Shown here piece after piece: positions 20,624 through 31,720 of a stretch of 64,000 nucleotides of DNA (the first letter of the stretch is position 1; each line of letters begins with the position of its first letter). The stretch lies in contig NZ_LAYQ01000001.1 of the NCBI RefSeq assembly GCF_000988205.1, positions 271,416 to 335,415 on the forward strand, written 5' to 3'. The notes under the pieces are model-generated. The model saw only the letters and a list, made by a program, of their open reading frames with translations, did no database searches and was not told the origin of the DNA. The DNA is from Corynebacterium minutissimum. Its GTDB lineage: Bacteria > Actinomycetota > Actinomycetes > Mycobacteriales > Mycobacteriaceae. A program made the translations under genes and the position numbers.

Positions 20624-21823
20624 CTATGCCCACTGGGATTTCTTCCACGCCGCCCAAGCTTCCCAGTCATCGCCCCAGCCGTCGAGCTCCGCAGCGGAGG
20701 CCGCCCACTCGTGGCCGCGCTGCCAACTATCCGTGGTGATCGCCTCCTCTTTAACGCCGCCCGAAAGCAGGGCCGACTGGGCTAGCTCGACGCGGTCGGC
20801 TGGGCCGATGAGCACGAAGCGGCGGTTAGTTCCCTCGGCAAGCACCGGTTCCATCGGCTCCTTGGCCACCACGGGATCGAAGCCTGCGGCTGCCGGTTGT
20901 GCGCCGAGCAGCCAGGGGTCCTGGCCTTCCCGGACGATGTGGCGCAGCTGCAGGCCTGGAACTAAAGCCTGCAGATTGGCCTGGAATTCCGTGTCATAGT
21001 GCTCGCCCGGCGAAGGAGCCACGGCATAGACCTGGAGCCCGGAGGGAAGGTCGTTCGCTAGGCCGTCGAGAAGCAGCGCCCGCGCGCCCGCCCAGCCGGT
21101 ACCGAAGGAAATGAGTGTCGTCGTGTCATCCAGCCGCGGCGGCTCACCGGCGGGCGCGCCCAGCGTCCACCAATCGCCCGGCTGCGCCTTGGCCAGCATG
21201 GAGGAGGCCTCACCGGCCAGCGCAAGGTGGAACGTTAGCTGCCCGGAGTCCTCCGGGGGTGCCGCCGGGGTTAGCGGGCGCCAGGTGCCGGGCGTGAGCT
21301 GAGACGTCACCGGAACGTACTGCCCCGCGCGGTAATCCAGCGCCACGCCCGATTCCAGCCGGATCACCGCGGTGCGCCGGTTCGGCTTGTCAACGGCTAC
21401 CACCTGGACGCTGTGGGCAGGGGGAATACCATCAGAGTCCGCCTCCTGCGCCGCGGCGCGCATGATGGAGCACACCTGGGAAATGGTACGCGTGGCGACG
21501 TCGTGCTGGTACGGGGTAAGCCCCAGAACCTCCAGCCCGTGAACGAGCGAGGCCTCGAATTTCGGATAGACCTCAGGGGGAAAACCGTGGCGGCGATGAT
21601 CACGGCCCATGCGCGCCAGGCGCTTGGCGACGTCCCCCTGTACCTCACCGTCCTCCACATTCTCCAGCACCCACGCGAGCGCGGGGGCCATGGAGGGGTG
21701 CGTGTCCTTCATCGATAGTGCAAAGACTTGGCGGGATTCGGCGACGTTGGCGAAAAAGTGCCTGTGTACTGCATCGCGATAGTCTTCAGCATGGTTGCGT
21801 AGATGCTCACCCAGTTCCCTCAT
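20624..21823 (-). CDS. Globin-flavoreductase fusion (flavohemoprotein-like)
   Basis: A 399-residue protein with an N-terminal globin domain (about 1-135) and a ferredoxin-reductase-like FAD/NAD half. The likely proximal heme ligand is the His in GRDHRRHGFPPEVYPKF, as in flavohemoglobins, which oxidise nitric oxide to nitrate. The reductase half is divergent: the FAD-binding RxYS/T motif reads RPLT, the NAD-binding GGxG reads FGTGWAG, and the usual CGP near the C-terminus is IGP. Either it uses an unusual electron donor or the reductase function is weakened. The start MRELGEHL fits the globin N-terminus, although the frame stays open 22 codons further upstream. Confidence 0.75.
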   Translation of the reverse strand: MRELGEHLRNHAEDYRDAVHRHFFANVAESRQVFALSMKDTHPSMAPALAWVLENVEDGEVQGDVAKRLARMGRDHRRHGFPPEVYPKFEASLVHGLEVLGLTPYQHDVATRTISQVCSIMRAAAQEADSDGIPPAHSVQVVAVDKPNRRTAVIRLESGVALDYRAGQYVPVTSQLTPGTWRPLTPAAPPEDSGQLTFHLALAGEASSMLAKAQPGDWWTLGAPAGEPPRLDDTTTLISFGTGWAGARALLLDGLANDLPSGLQVYAVAPSPGEHYDTEFQANLQALVPGLQLRHIVREGQDPWLLGAQPAAAGFDPVVAKEPMEPVLAEGTNRRFVLIGPADRVELAQSALLSGGVKEEAITTDSWQRGHEWAASAAELDGWGDDWEAWAAWKKSQWA

Positions 21824-21991
21824 GCCCGCCCATCCTAGCCCCTGGGGGTAGTGACCAATTGCCCTAGGGTTATATGCCAGGGGTGGCAAAGTGGGGTGGG
21901 GGTTGTAGTGTAATCAACGGTTCATTTCCCGAAAGAGGGTGAGTCTCGTCTCTAGGACGCCGCAGTGCGCGGCACGGAAGGAAGTTTTCGC

Positions 21992-23362
21992 ATGGAAGAA
22001 TTCTCTGCGTTCACAATCATGACCGACGTGGGCTGGATTTCCTTGCTCATGGTTATCGGCAACGTTTTGCGCCACCAGATTAAATTCGTATTCCAGGATT
22101 TGCTGCTGCCTGCACCCATCACCGCCGGCCTGCTCGGCTTGCTCTTCGGCCCCAACGTCCTGGGGTGGATCGGCTTCTCCGACAACCTCGGTGATTACAC
22201 CTCGCTGCTCATCGCCATAGTCTTCGCCTCCATGGCCTTTTCCATGGAGATGGGTGGCAACATGGGCAAGGGTGCCCGCAACATGTGGGGCTATTCCACC
22301 ATGATGTTCACCGGCCAGTGGGGCTTGTTCATTGTCCTCGGCCTCCTGCTGTTCAAGCCGACTTTTGATACCCCGGACTGGTTCGGCATGATGCTGCCCG
22401 TCGGCTTCACCGGCGGGTTCGGTACCGCGGCCGCCGTGGGCAGCGCGCTGGAAGGCGTGGGCGCTGAGGCGGCATCCTCCTTGGGCTTTACCTCCGCCAC
22501 CGTGGGTACGCTGGCCGCCATCATCGGCGGTATCGTCGCCGGTAACTGGGGCATTCGCAAGGGCAAGGTTTCCCACGTTCCGAAGGAGCTCCCGGAGGAG
22601 CTGCGCCGCGGCTACATCTCGCGCTTGGAGGACCGCCCTTCGCTGGGCCGCGCCACGACGAACCCCTCCGCCATCGAGCCCATCACCCTCCACGTGGGCT
22701 TCATCGCCCTGACCGTGATGACGGCCTACGGCATTAACAAGGGCATCTCCTCCATGTGGGAGAACGTGTCCATCCCGCTGTTCGCAATGTCCATGGTCGT
22801 GGGCCTGCTCTTCCGCGCTGTGATGAACATGGTGGGCGCCAAGGATTACCTGGATAAGGACACGGTGAGCTCGGTCTCCGGTGCAGCGACCGACTACCTC
22901 ATCGCCTTTGGTGTGGCGGCCATCGTGCCGGCCGCCGTGGCTGCCTACTGGCAGGCTCTTCTCCTGCTCTTCGTCCTGGGCACCATCTACTGCATCTTCT
23001 TCCTCATGTGGTTCCCCGCCGAGTTCTTCGGCGAGCGCTGGATCGAGCGCGGTATCTTCGGCTGGGGCTGGGCCACAGCGACGGTGGCCACCGGCATTGC
23101 GATCCTCAAAATCGTGGACCCCAAGCTCAAGTCCGGCACGCTGTCCGAGTACGGCATGGCCTACATTGGCTTCGGTCCGTTCGAGATCTCCTGGACCATC
23201 ATCGCGCCGCTGGCCGTCATGTACGGCTTCACCGCTGGCTTCGGCTGGATCTCGCTGGGTATCGCGGTGGTTATTTACCTCGTCTTCAAGTTCGGTGGAA
23301 TGATGCCGCCGCGCGGCACCATCTTCAAGGAAGGCATCGGGCACGTCGGCTCAGAGAAGTAG
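21992..23362 (+). CDS. GltS-family sodium/glutamate-type symporter
   Basis: A 456-residue membrane protein with about ten to twelve hydrophobic segments and the features of the sodium:glutamate symporter family: an inverted-repeat topology with GFTGGFGTAAAVGSAL in the first half and a conserved AATDYLIAFGVAAI in the second. It probably imports glutamate or a related dicarboxylate with Na+. It is longer than E. coli GltS (about 400 aa), mainly through the C-terminal helices. GGAAGGAAG precedes the ATG at 21992, and a strong terminator follows. Confidence 0.8.
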   Translation: MEEFSAFTIMTDVGWISLLMVIGNVLRHQIKFVFQDLLLPAPITAGLLGLLFGPNVLGWIGFSDNLGDYTSLLIAIVFASMAFSMEMGGNMGKGARNMWGYSTMMFTGQWGLFIVLGLLLFKPTFDTPDWFGMMLPVGFTGGFGTAAAVGSALEGVGAEAASSLGFTSATVGTLAAIIGGIVAGNWGIRKGKVSHVPKELPEELRRGYISRLEDRPSLGRATTNPSAIEPITLHVGFIALTVMTAYGINKGISSMWENVSIPLFAMSMVVGLLFRAVMNMVGAKDYLDKDTVSSVSGAATDYLIAFGVAAIVPAAVAAYWQALLLLFVLGTIYCIFFLMWFPAEFFGERWIERGIFGWGWATATVATGIAILKIVDPKLKSGTLSEYGMAYIGFGPFEISWTIIAPLAVMYGFTAGFGWISLGIAVVIYLVFKFGGMMPPRGTIFKEGIGHVGSEK

Positions 23363-23383
23363 ACTGCTGAATCTTTCGCGCAC

Positions 23384-23413
23384 AACCCTCGGGGCATACC
23401 CCGAGGGTTTTCT
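23384..23413 (+). terminator. Terminator of the GltS-type gene
   Basis: AACCCTCGGGG and CCCCGAGGGTT form a perfect 11-bp stem with a CATA loop, followed by TTCT. It lies 21 nt after the stop codon. Confidence 0.9.
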
Positions 23414-23568
23414 CGTCTTAAGCAGGACCTGAGTTCTAGTGCGAAATGGATTTCATCTTGCATTGCTCTTTTGAGGAGAAAGAGGCTAAAATTCAGGAAG
23501 CTGTCAGCGTGGCGCTCTCGCAGCCTCTCTTTTTCTTTCCCTCAGTGTGCGCAGGCTTAGGAATCCAT

Positions 23569-24966
23569 ATGCTTTTTCTTTATGAAGACTCACCTCGTGA
23601 GGTCTTCCTCGAGTCTGCTCTTCACATTGGCGCCGCACAGGGAGATGAGGCCATCACTGTGGAGTCGGTGGCGAAGCTCGCGGAGGTTACCCCCGCGGAG
23701 GTCCGTGCAGAGTTTCCGGATCGTGAGCAGATCGTTGCCGCCATCCCGAATTATGCCTCCGAGCGCAAGGTCAAGTTTTTGGAGGAGACGCTCGACGCTG
23801 CTCCTGGCTACGCTGATCTGTTCACCAAGCTGACCACCTTCACGGAGGCCTATTACGAGTACGCCGAACGCGAACCGGAGCTTTTTCGCTACCTGTTTGA
23901 GCAGAAGGGCTGCGTCTTTGAGGATGAGTGGCAGTCCCTCTTGCAGGGAAACAGATCGGGCAACCGCGCGCTGGATCTGATCTATGACAACATCGCGCTC
24001 ATCGCGGACGATGCACAGCTTGAGGTCGGGCCGGACGTGTGCCCCCAGACCTTGGCAAAGTTGAGCGTTGCCAGCTGGGCCACCGTCCACGGCATGGCCC
24101 ACCTGAGCGTCCTTGGCGTGCTGCGGCACCAGCATTCGGTGGTGCGGCGCTTCAACCTGCGCGAGGTGTGCAAGGCGCTCATCGGAACGCTGTTCATGAC
24201 GGCCGAGACGTTGGAGCTTCCCGATCTGCGCCACCCGATGCAGGAGTACCGCGCACTGCTGAGCGGCTTCACGCCGGACCGGGACCTTTCCCTGGACATT
24301 ACCGCCATCGAGGATCTGACAGAGCTTCCCGCGGAGCAGGCCCGCGCAGCCGTCGTGGAGCGCGCCATCCAGCTGGCGGCGTGGGTTGGCATGCAGTCGG
24401 TGACCATCGAGAACGTCGCCGAATACTTCGGTGTTTCTGATGTTTTCGTCGCCTCTCTGGCGGACAATGACTTCGTTCTACGTGAAACCGTCGAGCAGGA
24501 GACTGACCGTGAACTCGTGGACGGCATCCTCTACCTCTTGGAGCGGCTGCCGGAGGGGGCCTCGGCCGTCGATAAGCTCCTGTGCGTAGCGGTGGCCTAT
24601 TTTCATTACGCGGTGGAGCATCCAGAGCGCTACAGTGCTTGCATCGGTGCAGCGTCTGGCTCCGTGGTCCCGCTGAGTGAGGACGGCGAGGAGCAGACCC
24701 AGATGAGCGAATCCTTCGCGCTGCTCATGCGTTTTGCCCGTGAAGCCCTGCGGGAAGCCGGGCACGAGCCGGAGGACCGCCTGGTCTACATCAAGAACTT
24801 CATCCTGTGGGCCGGTGCCGACGGCATGTGTCACCTGGCCTCGGTGGGCGAATTCCGCAACATCGACCTCGACGAGAAGTGGTCGCTCTATTACTCCGTG
24901 GCGGCGGTCGTCCTAGCATCGTTTAAATACGGCCTTCCCCAGGAAGCGGCAGTAGCTAACCCCTAG
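23569..24966 (+). CDS. Tandem TetR-like regulator (two fused TetR/WHG units)
   Basis: A 465-residue protein that reads as two TetR-family repressors in one chain. Unit 1 (about 1-225) has an N-terminal HTH-like segment (EAITVESVAKLAEVTPAEV) and a ligand domain ending in WATVHGMAHLSVLG. Unit 2 (about 255-465) repeats the plan, with SVTIENVAEYFGVSDVFV and WAGADGMCHLASVG. Both C-terminal parts carry the W-x-x-x-x-G-M-x-H-L pattern of WHG-type TetR domains. Such proteins normally form homodimers of ~200 residues, so a covalent pseudo-dimer is likely. ATG 23569 begins the first unit directly. No obvious target operon adjoins it. Confidence 0.65.
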   Translation: MLFLYEDSPREVFLESALHIGAAQGDEAITVESVAKLAEVTPAEVRAEFPDREQIVAAIPNYASERKVKFLEETLDAAPGYADLFTKLTTFTEAYYEYAEREPELFRYLFEQKGCVFEDEWQSLLQGNRSGNRALDLIYDNIALIADDAQLEVGPDVCPQTLAKLSVASWATVHGMAHLSVLGVLRHQHSVVRRFNLREVCKALIGTLFMTAETLELPDLRHPMQEYRALLSGFTPDRDLSLDITAIEDLTELPAEQARAAVVERAIQLAAWVGMQSVTIENVAEYFGVSDVFVASLADNDFVLRETVEQETDRELVDGILYLLERLPEGASAVDKLLCVAVAYFHYAVEHPERYSACIGAASGSVVPLSEDGEEQTQMSESFALLMRFAREALREAGHEPEDRLVYIKNFILWAGADGMCHLASVGEFRNIDLDEKWSLYYSVAAVVLASFKYGLPQEAAVANP

Positions 24967-25079
24967 CCCCGCGCACTGACACCACGGGCAATCCACAGCA
25001 ATCCGCGTCACGCAGAAAATCACACAGCGCAACGTCTGCGTACCTTCAGTGACATGCTGGAGGCATCCAGCAAAAGACG

Positions 25080-25178
25080 TCTGACAAAAGGCATCAGTCA
25101 TAAGGCGTTTTTACGGCTAAAAACGCCATTTACGCATTGCAGATGGCGTTTTTAGGCCCAAAGATGCCGTTTGTCAGA
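25080..25178. repeat. Nested inverted repeats with alternative pairings
   Basis: Outer arms TCTGACAAAAGGCATC (25080-25095) and GATGCCGTTTGTCAGA (25163-25178) pair with one mismatch. Inside them GGCGTTTTTA and TAAAAACGCC (25104-25127) form a perfect 10-bp hairpin with a CGGC loop. The right arm of that hairpin (25118-25129) can instead pair with ATGGCGTTTTTA (25143-25154). The transcript could therefore fold in two mutually exclusive ways. Confidence 0.7.
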
Positions 25179-25339
25179 TGCCTTGTGCGGAACGCCCTTC
25201 GGACGAAGGCGCATTTTAGTGCGGGCCAATCCCACCCCACCGCCGAACACCGCCAAGCAGCAGCGCCAAGAACAGTGCCAAGAATGGCGTTGCTTACCCG
25301 CCCATGACCTAAGTCGGGGTAAAAGACGCACACCGTAGA

Positions 25340-25360
25340 CTTGAGCGAACCGCGCTCAAG
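25340..25360. promoter_or_regulatory. HAIR element 1 (HspR operator) of clpB
   Basis: CTTGAGC-N7-GCTCAAG is a perfectly symmetric inverted repeat that closely matches the HspR consensus. It is the better of two HAIR sites before clpB. Confidence 0.85.
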
Positions 25361-25393
25361 CTGGCCGGGGGTGAAAGATCTAAAAAAGTTCTA

Positions 25394-25414
25394 GTTGAGT
25401 GGAACAGACTCAAG
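25394..25414. promoter_or_regulatory. HAIR element 2 (HspR operator) of clpB
   Basis: GTTGAGT-N7-ACTCAAG differs from the consensus in one base. It overlaps the putative SigH promoter, so bound HspR should block polymerase directly. Confidence 0.8.
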
Positions 25415-25426
25415 TTCTGTAGCGTT
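25401..25426 (+). promoter_or_regulatory. Putative SigH-type promoter of clpB
   Basis: GGAAC (25401-25405) and CGTT (25423-25426) are separated by 17 nt, identical in motif and spacing to the dnaK promoter call. It overlaps HAIR element 2. Confidence 0.6.
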
Positions 25427-25502
25427 ATAGACAGTGAAGCTTCCTTCCCTGCCGTAGCCGCAGGGAGGTTTGGATAAATAGTAGAAACGGAGAAACACAA
25501 CA

Positions 25503-28064
<2,562 letters not shown>

Positions 28065-28085
28065 ACCGCCGCCTAAGGCGCTTAA

Positions 28086-28123
28086 ACCGGTGAGCACGAT
28101 TAGTGCTTACCGCGCTCACCGGT
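28086..28123 (+). terminator. Hairpin after clpB
   Basis: Perfect 10-bp arms ACCGGTGAGC and GCTCACCGGT with an 18-nt loop lie 22 nt after the clpB stop. There is no T-run, so it may be an RNA-stabilising hairpin or a weak terminator. Confidence 0.5.
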
Positions 28124-28158
28124 CGCCAGCACCCGCTCATGCCCCTATGATCTGGGGC

Positions 28159-29010
28159 ATGAGCATTTTGGTCTCCCCTCACGAGCTAAGTGAGAAGATT
28201 TACCGCGGTGACAAGACAACCATCCTTGCCTCCCTCTGGGCACCAGGGGAAGGCGAGGCCTTCAATCAGTTTTCCTCCCTTCACATTCCAACCGCCCAGT
28301 ACGCGGACGCCGCGTCAGCCTTCGTGGGCCTGCCGGGCTCCAAGGCCGGGCGCAACCCCCTCCCAAAGCGCGAGAAGATTCAAGAGTGGATCGATCATTG
28401 GGGCCTAGATGAAGACAGCGAGGTCGTTGTTTACGACGAAGGCCGCGGCCTCTTCGCCGGCCGTGCGTGGTGGACACTGCGCTGGGCCGGCATCCGCAAC
28501 GTCCGCATCCTCGACGGTGGCCTGTCCAACTGGCGCGCCCAGTCGCTGCCCACCCTCACCGGCCCCGGCAACTTGGGCATGCCCTCGGACTTTGAAGTGA
28601 CGACGGGGTCGATGCCCACGGTCACCATCGATGAGGTCAAGGAACACGAGGGCCTGCTTCTCGACGTTCGCACACGCAACCGCTTCGCCGGCCGCCGCGA
28701 GAACCTCGACTTGAAGGCCGGCCACATCCCGGGCGCGGTTAATCTTCCGGAGCGCCTCTTCCACACGAAAGACATCACCGTGTGGAAGTCCAAGGAGGAG
28801 ATCCTGGAGATCCTCGACGACCACGGCGTGACCAAGGAGAACGTGGACGGCGCCATCATCTACTCCGGCTCCGGCAACCACTCCGCGCTCACCATCGCCG
28901 TGCTGGAGTACGTGGGCTTTACCGGCCTGCGCCACTTCGTGGGTGGCTGGTCGCAGTGGTCAGCCAACCCGAAGAACCCGGTGGAGCGCGGCGACCGCGA
29001 GCACGTCTAG
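28159..29010 (+). CDS. Two-domain rhodanese (thiosulfate sulfurtransferase-like), catalytic Cys replaced by Ser
   Basis: A 283-residue protein with two rhodanese domains: an N-terminal structural domain (VVVYDEGRGLFAGRAWWTLR, NVRILDGGLSNW) and a C-terminal domain (LLLDVRTRNRFAG, GHIPGAVNLP). In active enzymes the loop near residue 236 carries the persulfide cysteine; here it reads IIYSGSGNHSA, with Ser236 at that position. A sulfur-transfer mechanism through cysteine persulfide is therefore not expected, and the protein may be regulatory or act on another substrate. ATG 28159 starts the domain directly; earlier in-frame codons would add an atypical extension. Confidence 0.82.
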   Translation: MSILVSPHELSEKIYRGDKTTILASLWAPGEGEAFNQFSSLHIPTAQYADAASAFVGLPGSKAGRNPLPKREKIQEWIDHWGLDEDSEVVVYDEGRGLFAGRAWWTLRWAGIRNVRILDGGLSNWRAQSLPTLTGPGNLGMPSDFEVTTGSMPTVTIDEVKEHEGLLLDVRTRNRFAGRRENLDLKAGHIPGAVNLPERLFHTKDITVWKSKEEILEILDDHGVTKENVDGAIIYSGSGNHSALTIAVLEYVGFTGLRHFVGGWSQWSANPKNPVERGDREHV

Positions 29011-29105
29011 CACCCGCACCCGCTACCCAGGTGTGCGCCCAAACCTGTGCGTGACCAGCGCGTCAGCGCGGATCGGGCGCGCCGGGCGATTAGAGTCGAT
29101 CAGTG

Positions 29106-30320
29106 ATGCCTTTCGTACTCTTATCCCTAGCCGCCGTCGCGCTCGTGGCTGGTCTCATCGTGCTCTGGCTGGACCAGCGCCAGCGCACCGCTCTCTCCGC
29201 CGGCGACCCCGCTGACAACGCCGCTGCCGATACGGCTGACAACGCGGCAGTCGACGCCAAGCCGGTTGCCTCCACCCCGGAGCCCGAGCTCACCGCAGAG
29301 CCGGAACCCGTTGCCGAGCACAACGTCGAACCTTTCGACGAACCCGTTGCTGAGCCCAACGAGCCCGAGGAGCCTGAAGAACCCGAGGAACTCACCGCAG
29401 AGCCGAACGAACTCACCGAACCGCAGGCTGCGGCGCGCAGCTTCGCGGAGCGTGCAGAGCGCGCCAAGTACTTCGTGCCGGGCAGCGCCCGCCGCGAGCG
29501 CAAGGCCTTTGGCCAGCAGCGCGGCTGGGAGTACGCCAAGCATGATTCTTACCTGGCCGATGAGTGGAGCCGCGGCGCGGCCGCCCGTGGCCAGGAGCCC
29601 CGGGACATTGTGGCCGGAAACTTCCGCAGCCACGAGACCCTCCTTTTCGATATGGGCACGATCCCGGTCATGGCCATGCGCACCGGCGCGGCCTCCGACA
29701 TCGTGGTGGATTTCCGCCGGGCAGGGGAGACCGTGGACAACCCTTCTGAGGATCTCGTATACGTGCGTGAGGAGGAAGGGTTTGAAGTCTTCGCCTCCGA
29801 TGCCGGCGTGGGCCAGCGTCTTATCGATCCCCGCGTCAGTGCGGCGCTACACCGCCTACCCGCCGCCGTGACCGCCGTGTGGATGGAAGGGGAGTGGGTG
29901 CTTGCCCAAACCACCAAGCACGCCCGCAGCGCGGAGTGGGAAGAGTTGCTGGAACCGCTAGCCCTGCTGGCTGATGCCGCCCGTGTCCTTCCGCCGCGCT
30001 CTGAGGCAACGCAGGTCCTGCGCGTCGATGAACTCGACCCGAGCCGCGACATCCCGCAGCCCCCGCAGCCCGAACCTACCGGGCCTACTGCAGTCCCGGA
30101 CCGCGATGATTCTCTCGACGCGCCCACCATCCAGCGCCCCACCGAACCGGTTGTCATGCCGAGCCGCAGCAGCAGCGAGGCGCGCGGCACCATTGACCAC
30201 TCCAGCCTGGGTGCGGATGAAGTGGATGCGATTGCCGATGGCCACGAACGCCCCACCCACGAAAACAACCAGGCCCGCTTGCCGCGCCGCTTCGATGGTG
30301 GCTCGTCCATCTTCGACTAA
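29106..30320 (+). CDS. Membrane-anchored protein of unknown function with acidic Pro/Glu linker
   Basis: A 404-residue protein I do not recognise. An N-terminal hydrophobic helix (PFVLLSLAAVALVAGLIVLW) is followed by a linker of about 90 residues rich in Glu, Pro and Ala with PEEPEEPEEL-type repeats. A globular region (about 115-300) contains KYFVPGSARRERKAFG, DIVVDFRRAG and VTAVWMEGEWVLAQTT, and another Pro-rich stretch leads to a C-terminal RFDGGSSIFD. A Type II or uncleaved-signal topology is likely. A GTG directly before the ATG is an alternative start. It lies between the rhodanese gene and pyrE on the same strand with no clear functional link. Confidence 0.65.
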   Translation: MPFVLLSLAAVALVAGLIVLWLDQRQRTALSAGDPADNAAADTADNAAVDAKPVASTPEPELTAEPEPVAEHNVEPFDEPVAEPNEPEEPEEPEELTAEPNELTEPQAAARSFAERAERAKYFVPGSARRERKAFGQQRGWEYAKHDSYLADEWSRGAAARGQEPRDIVAGNFRSHETLLFDMGTIPVMAMRTGAASDIVVDFRRAGETVDNPSEDLVYVREEEGFEVFASDAGVGQRLIDPRVSAALHRLPAAVTAVWMEGEWVLAQTTKHARSAEWEELLEPLALLADAARVLPPRSEATQVLRVDELDPSRDIPQPPQPEPTGPTAVPDRDDSLDAPTIQRPTEPVVMPSRSSSEARGTIDHSSLGADEVDAIADGHERPTHENNQARLPRRFDGGSSIFD

Positions 30321-30444
30321 CAGCAACTCCCAACAACCCTCGATGTGCCAGCAACCCTGGATGTGGCGGCCGCCCGCGCGGAAGAGGGTAAACTACAGGG
30401 CGGATTTTCACGGCTAGAAAGCCACAGACTTTAAGGAGCGAGCG

Positions 30445-30990
30445 ATGAGCCTGGATCAGCAGAAGAAGCAACGCCTAGCAGAACTGGTGAAGGAGCTGGC
30501 CGTCGTCCACGGCAAGGTCACGTTGTCCTCCGGCAAGGAGGCCGACTACTACGTGGACCTGCGTCGCGCCACCCTGCAGCACGAGGCCTCGCGCCTTATC
30601 GGCTCGCTGCTGCGTGAACTCACCGCCGACTGGGACTACGCCGCCGCTGGTGGCCTGACCATGGGCGCGGACCCGGTTGCGCTGTCCATCATGCACGCCG
30701 ATGGCCGCGACATTGACGCCTTCGTTGTCCGCAAGGAAGCCAAGAAGCACGGTATGCAGCGCCAGATTGAGGGCTTCAACGTTGAGGGTCAGAAGGTGCT
30801 CGTTGTCGAGGACACCACCACGACCGGTAACTCGCCGCTGACCGCTGTGAAGGCGCTGCGCAAGGCTGGCGCCGAAGTCGTCGGCGTGGCGACCGTGGTG
30901 GATCGCAACACCGATGCCGGCGCAGCTATCGCCGCCGAGGGCCTGGAATACCGCTACCTGCTGGGCCTTGAGGATCTCGACCTTGCCTAA
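30445..30990 (+). CDS. pyrE: Orotate phosphoribosyltransferase
   Basis: A 181-residue enzyme that joins orotate to PRPP to form orotidine 5'-phosphate in pyrimidine synthesis. The PRPP-binding motif is VLVVEDTTTTGNSPL, and GGLTMGADPVALSI and VRKEAKKHG are typical of the family. AAGGAGCGAGCG precedes the ATG. The stop overlaps the probable TTG start of the next gene, so pyrE and the methyltransferase gene form a translationally coupled pair. Confidence 0.94.
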   Translation: MSLDQQKKQRLAELVKELAVVHGKVTLSSGKEADYYVDLRRATLQHEASRLIGSLLRELTADWDYAAAGGLTMGADPVALSIMHADGRDIDAFVVRKEAKKHGMQRQIEGFNVEGQKVLVVEDTTTTGNSPLTAVKALRKAGAEVVGVATVVDRNTDAGAAIAAEGLEYRYLLGLEDLDLA

Positions 30991-31657
30991 GCCCGAAGAA
31001 GAGGCGGAGGCCAAAGGTCCCACCGAGTGGAACGAGGGCCGCCACGGCGTTGGCCCCTGGGAAGGCCCGCTGCCCGAAGGTCCGGAAGCGGAGAAATACG
31101 ATCCCGAGCTTCTCGCGGAGGGGGACCGCCGCAATGTCGTCGACGCCTACCGTTACTGGACGCGCGAGGCGATCCGGGAGGATATCGATAAGCGCCGGCA
31201 CGCACTGCACATCGCCATCGAGAACTTCGAGAACGATGCCAACATCGGCACGGTGGTGCGCACCGCCAACGCCTTTGCCGTCGACACCGTCCACATCGTT
31301 GGCCGACGCCGCTGGAACCGGCGCGGCGCCATGGTCACCGACAGGTACCAGCACCTCATGCACCACGCGGACGTGAGCGAACTGATGGCCTGGGCGGCGG
31401 ACCAGGAACTGACCGTCGTGGCCATCGATAACACCCCCGGGTGTGTCCCCCTAGAAACCGCGGAGCTGCCCGAGCGCTGCCTGCTCCTCTTCGGGCAGGA
31501 AGGTCCGGGGGTTAGCCCGGAGGCCCAGGATGCAGCAGTAATGACCTGCTCCATCGCGCAATTTGGGTCTACTCGCTCCATCAACGCGGGTGTGGCCGCG
31601 GGCATTGCCATGCATGCATGGATTCGGCAGCATGCGGATTTATCAAAAGCTTGGTGA
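30983..31657 (+). CDS. SpoU/TrmH-family RNA 2'-O-methyltransferase
   Basis: A 224-residue SPOUT-class methyltransferase predicted to methylate ribose 2'-O positions in tRNA or rRNA. The three SpoU motifs are present: ENFENDANIGTVVRTANAF near residue 85, LLLFGQEGPGVS, and STRSINAGVAAGIAMHAW at the C-terminus. No ATG or GTG precedes the conserved region closely. TTG 30983 has GAGG 9 nt upstream and overlaps the pyrE stop by 8 nt, so it is the best start. An N-terminal Pro/Glu/Gly-rich stretch of about 45 residues precedes the catalytic domain. The exact RNA target is unknown. Confidence 0.85.
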   Translation: MPKPEEEAEAKGPTEWNEGRHGVGPWEGPLPEGPEAEKYDPELLAEGDRRNVVDAYRYWTREAIREDIDKRRHALHIAIENFENDANIGTVVRTANAFAVDTVHIVGRRRWNRRGAMVTDRYQHLMHHADVSELMAWAADQELTVVAIDNTPGCVPLETAELPERCLLLFGQEGPGVSPEAQDAAVMTCSIAQFGSTRSINAGVAAGIAMHAWIRQHADLSKAW

Positions 31658-31720
31658 GATCCCGCGCACTGTGTTTACATCTAGGTAACGAATTCACATT
31701 GTGAGAATGATGAGACAAAA

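Larger units (their letters stand above)
24967..25502. other. Long structured intergenic region before clpB
   Basis: This 536-bp gap holds no convincing coding sequence. Its left part (25080-25178) is a nest of inverted repeats listed separately. Its right part (25340-25426) carries the heat-shock control elements of clpB. A further near-palindrome surrounds 25192-25213 (GCCCTTCGGACGAAGGC). The region could also encode a small RNA, but no promoter is certain. Confidence 0.6.
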
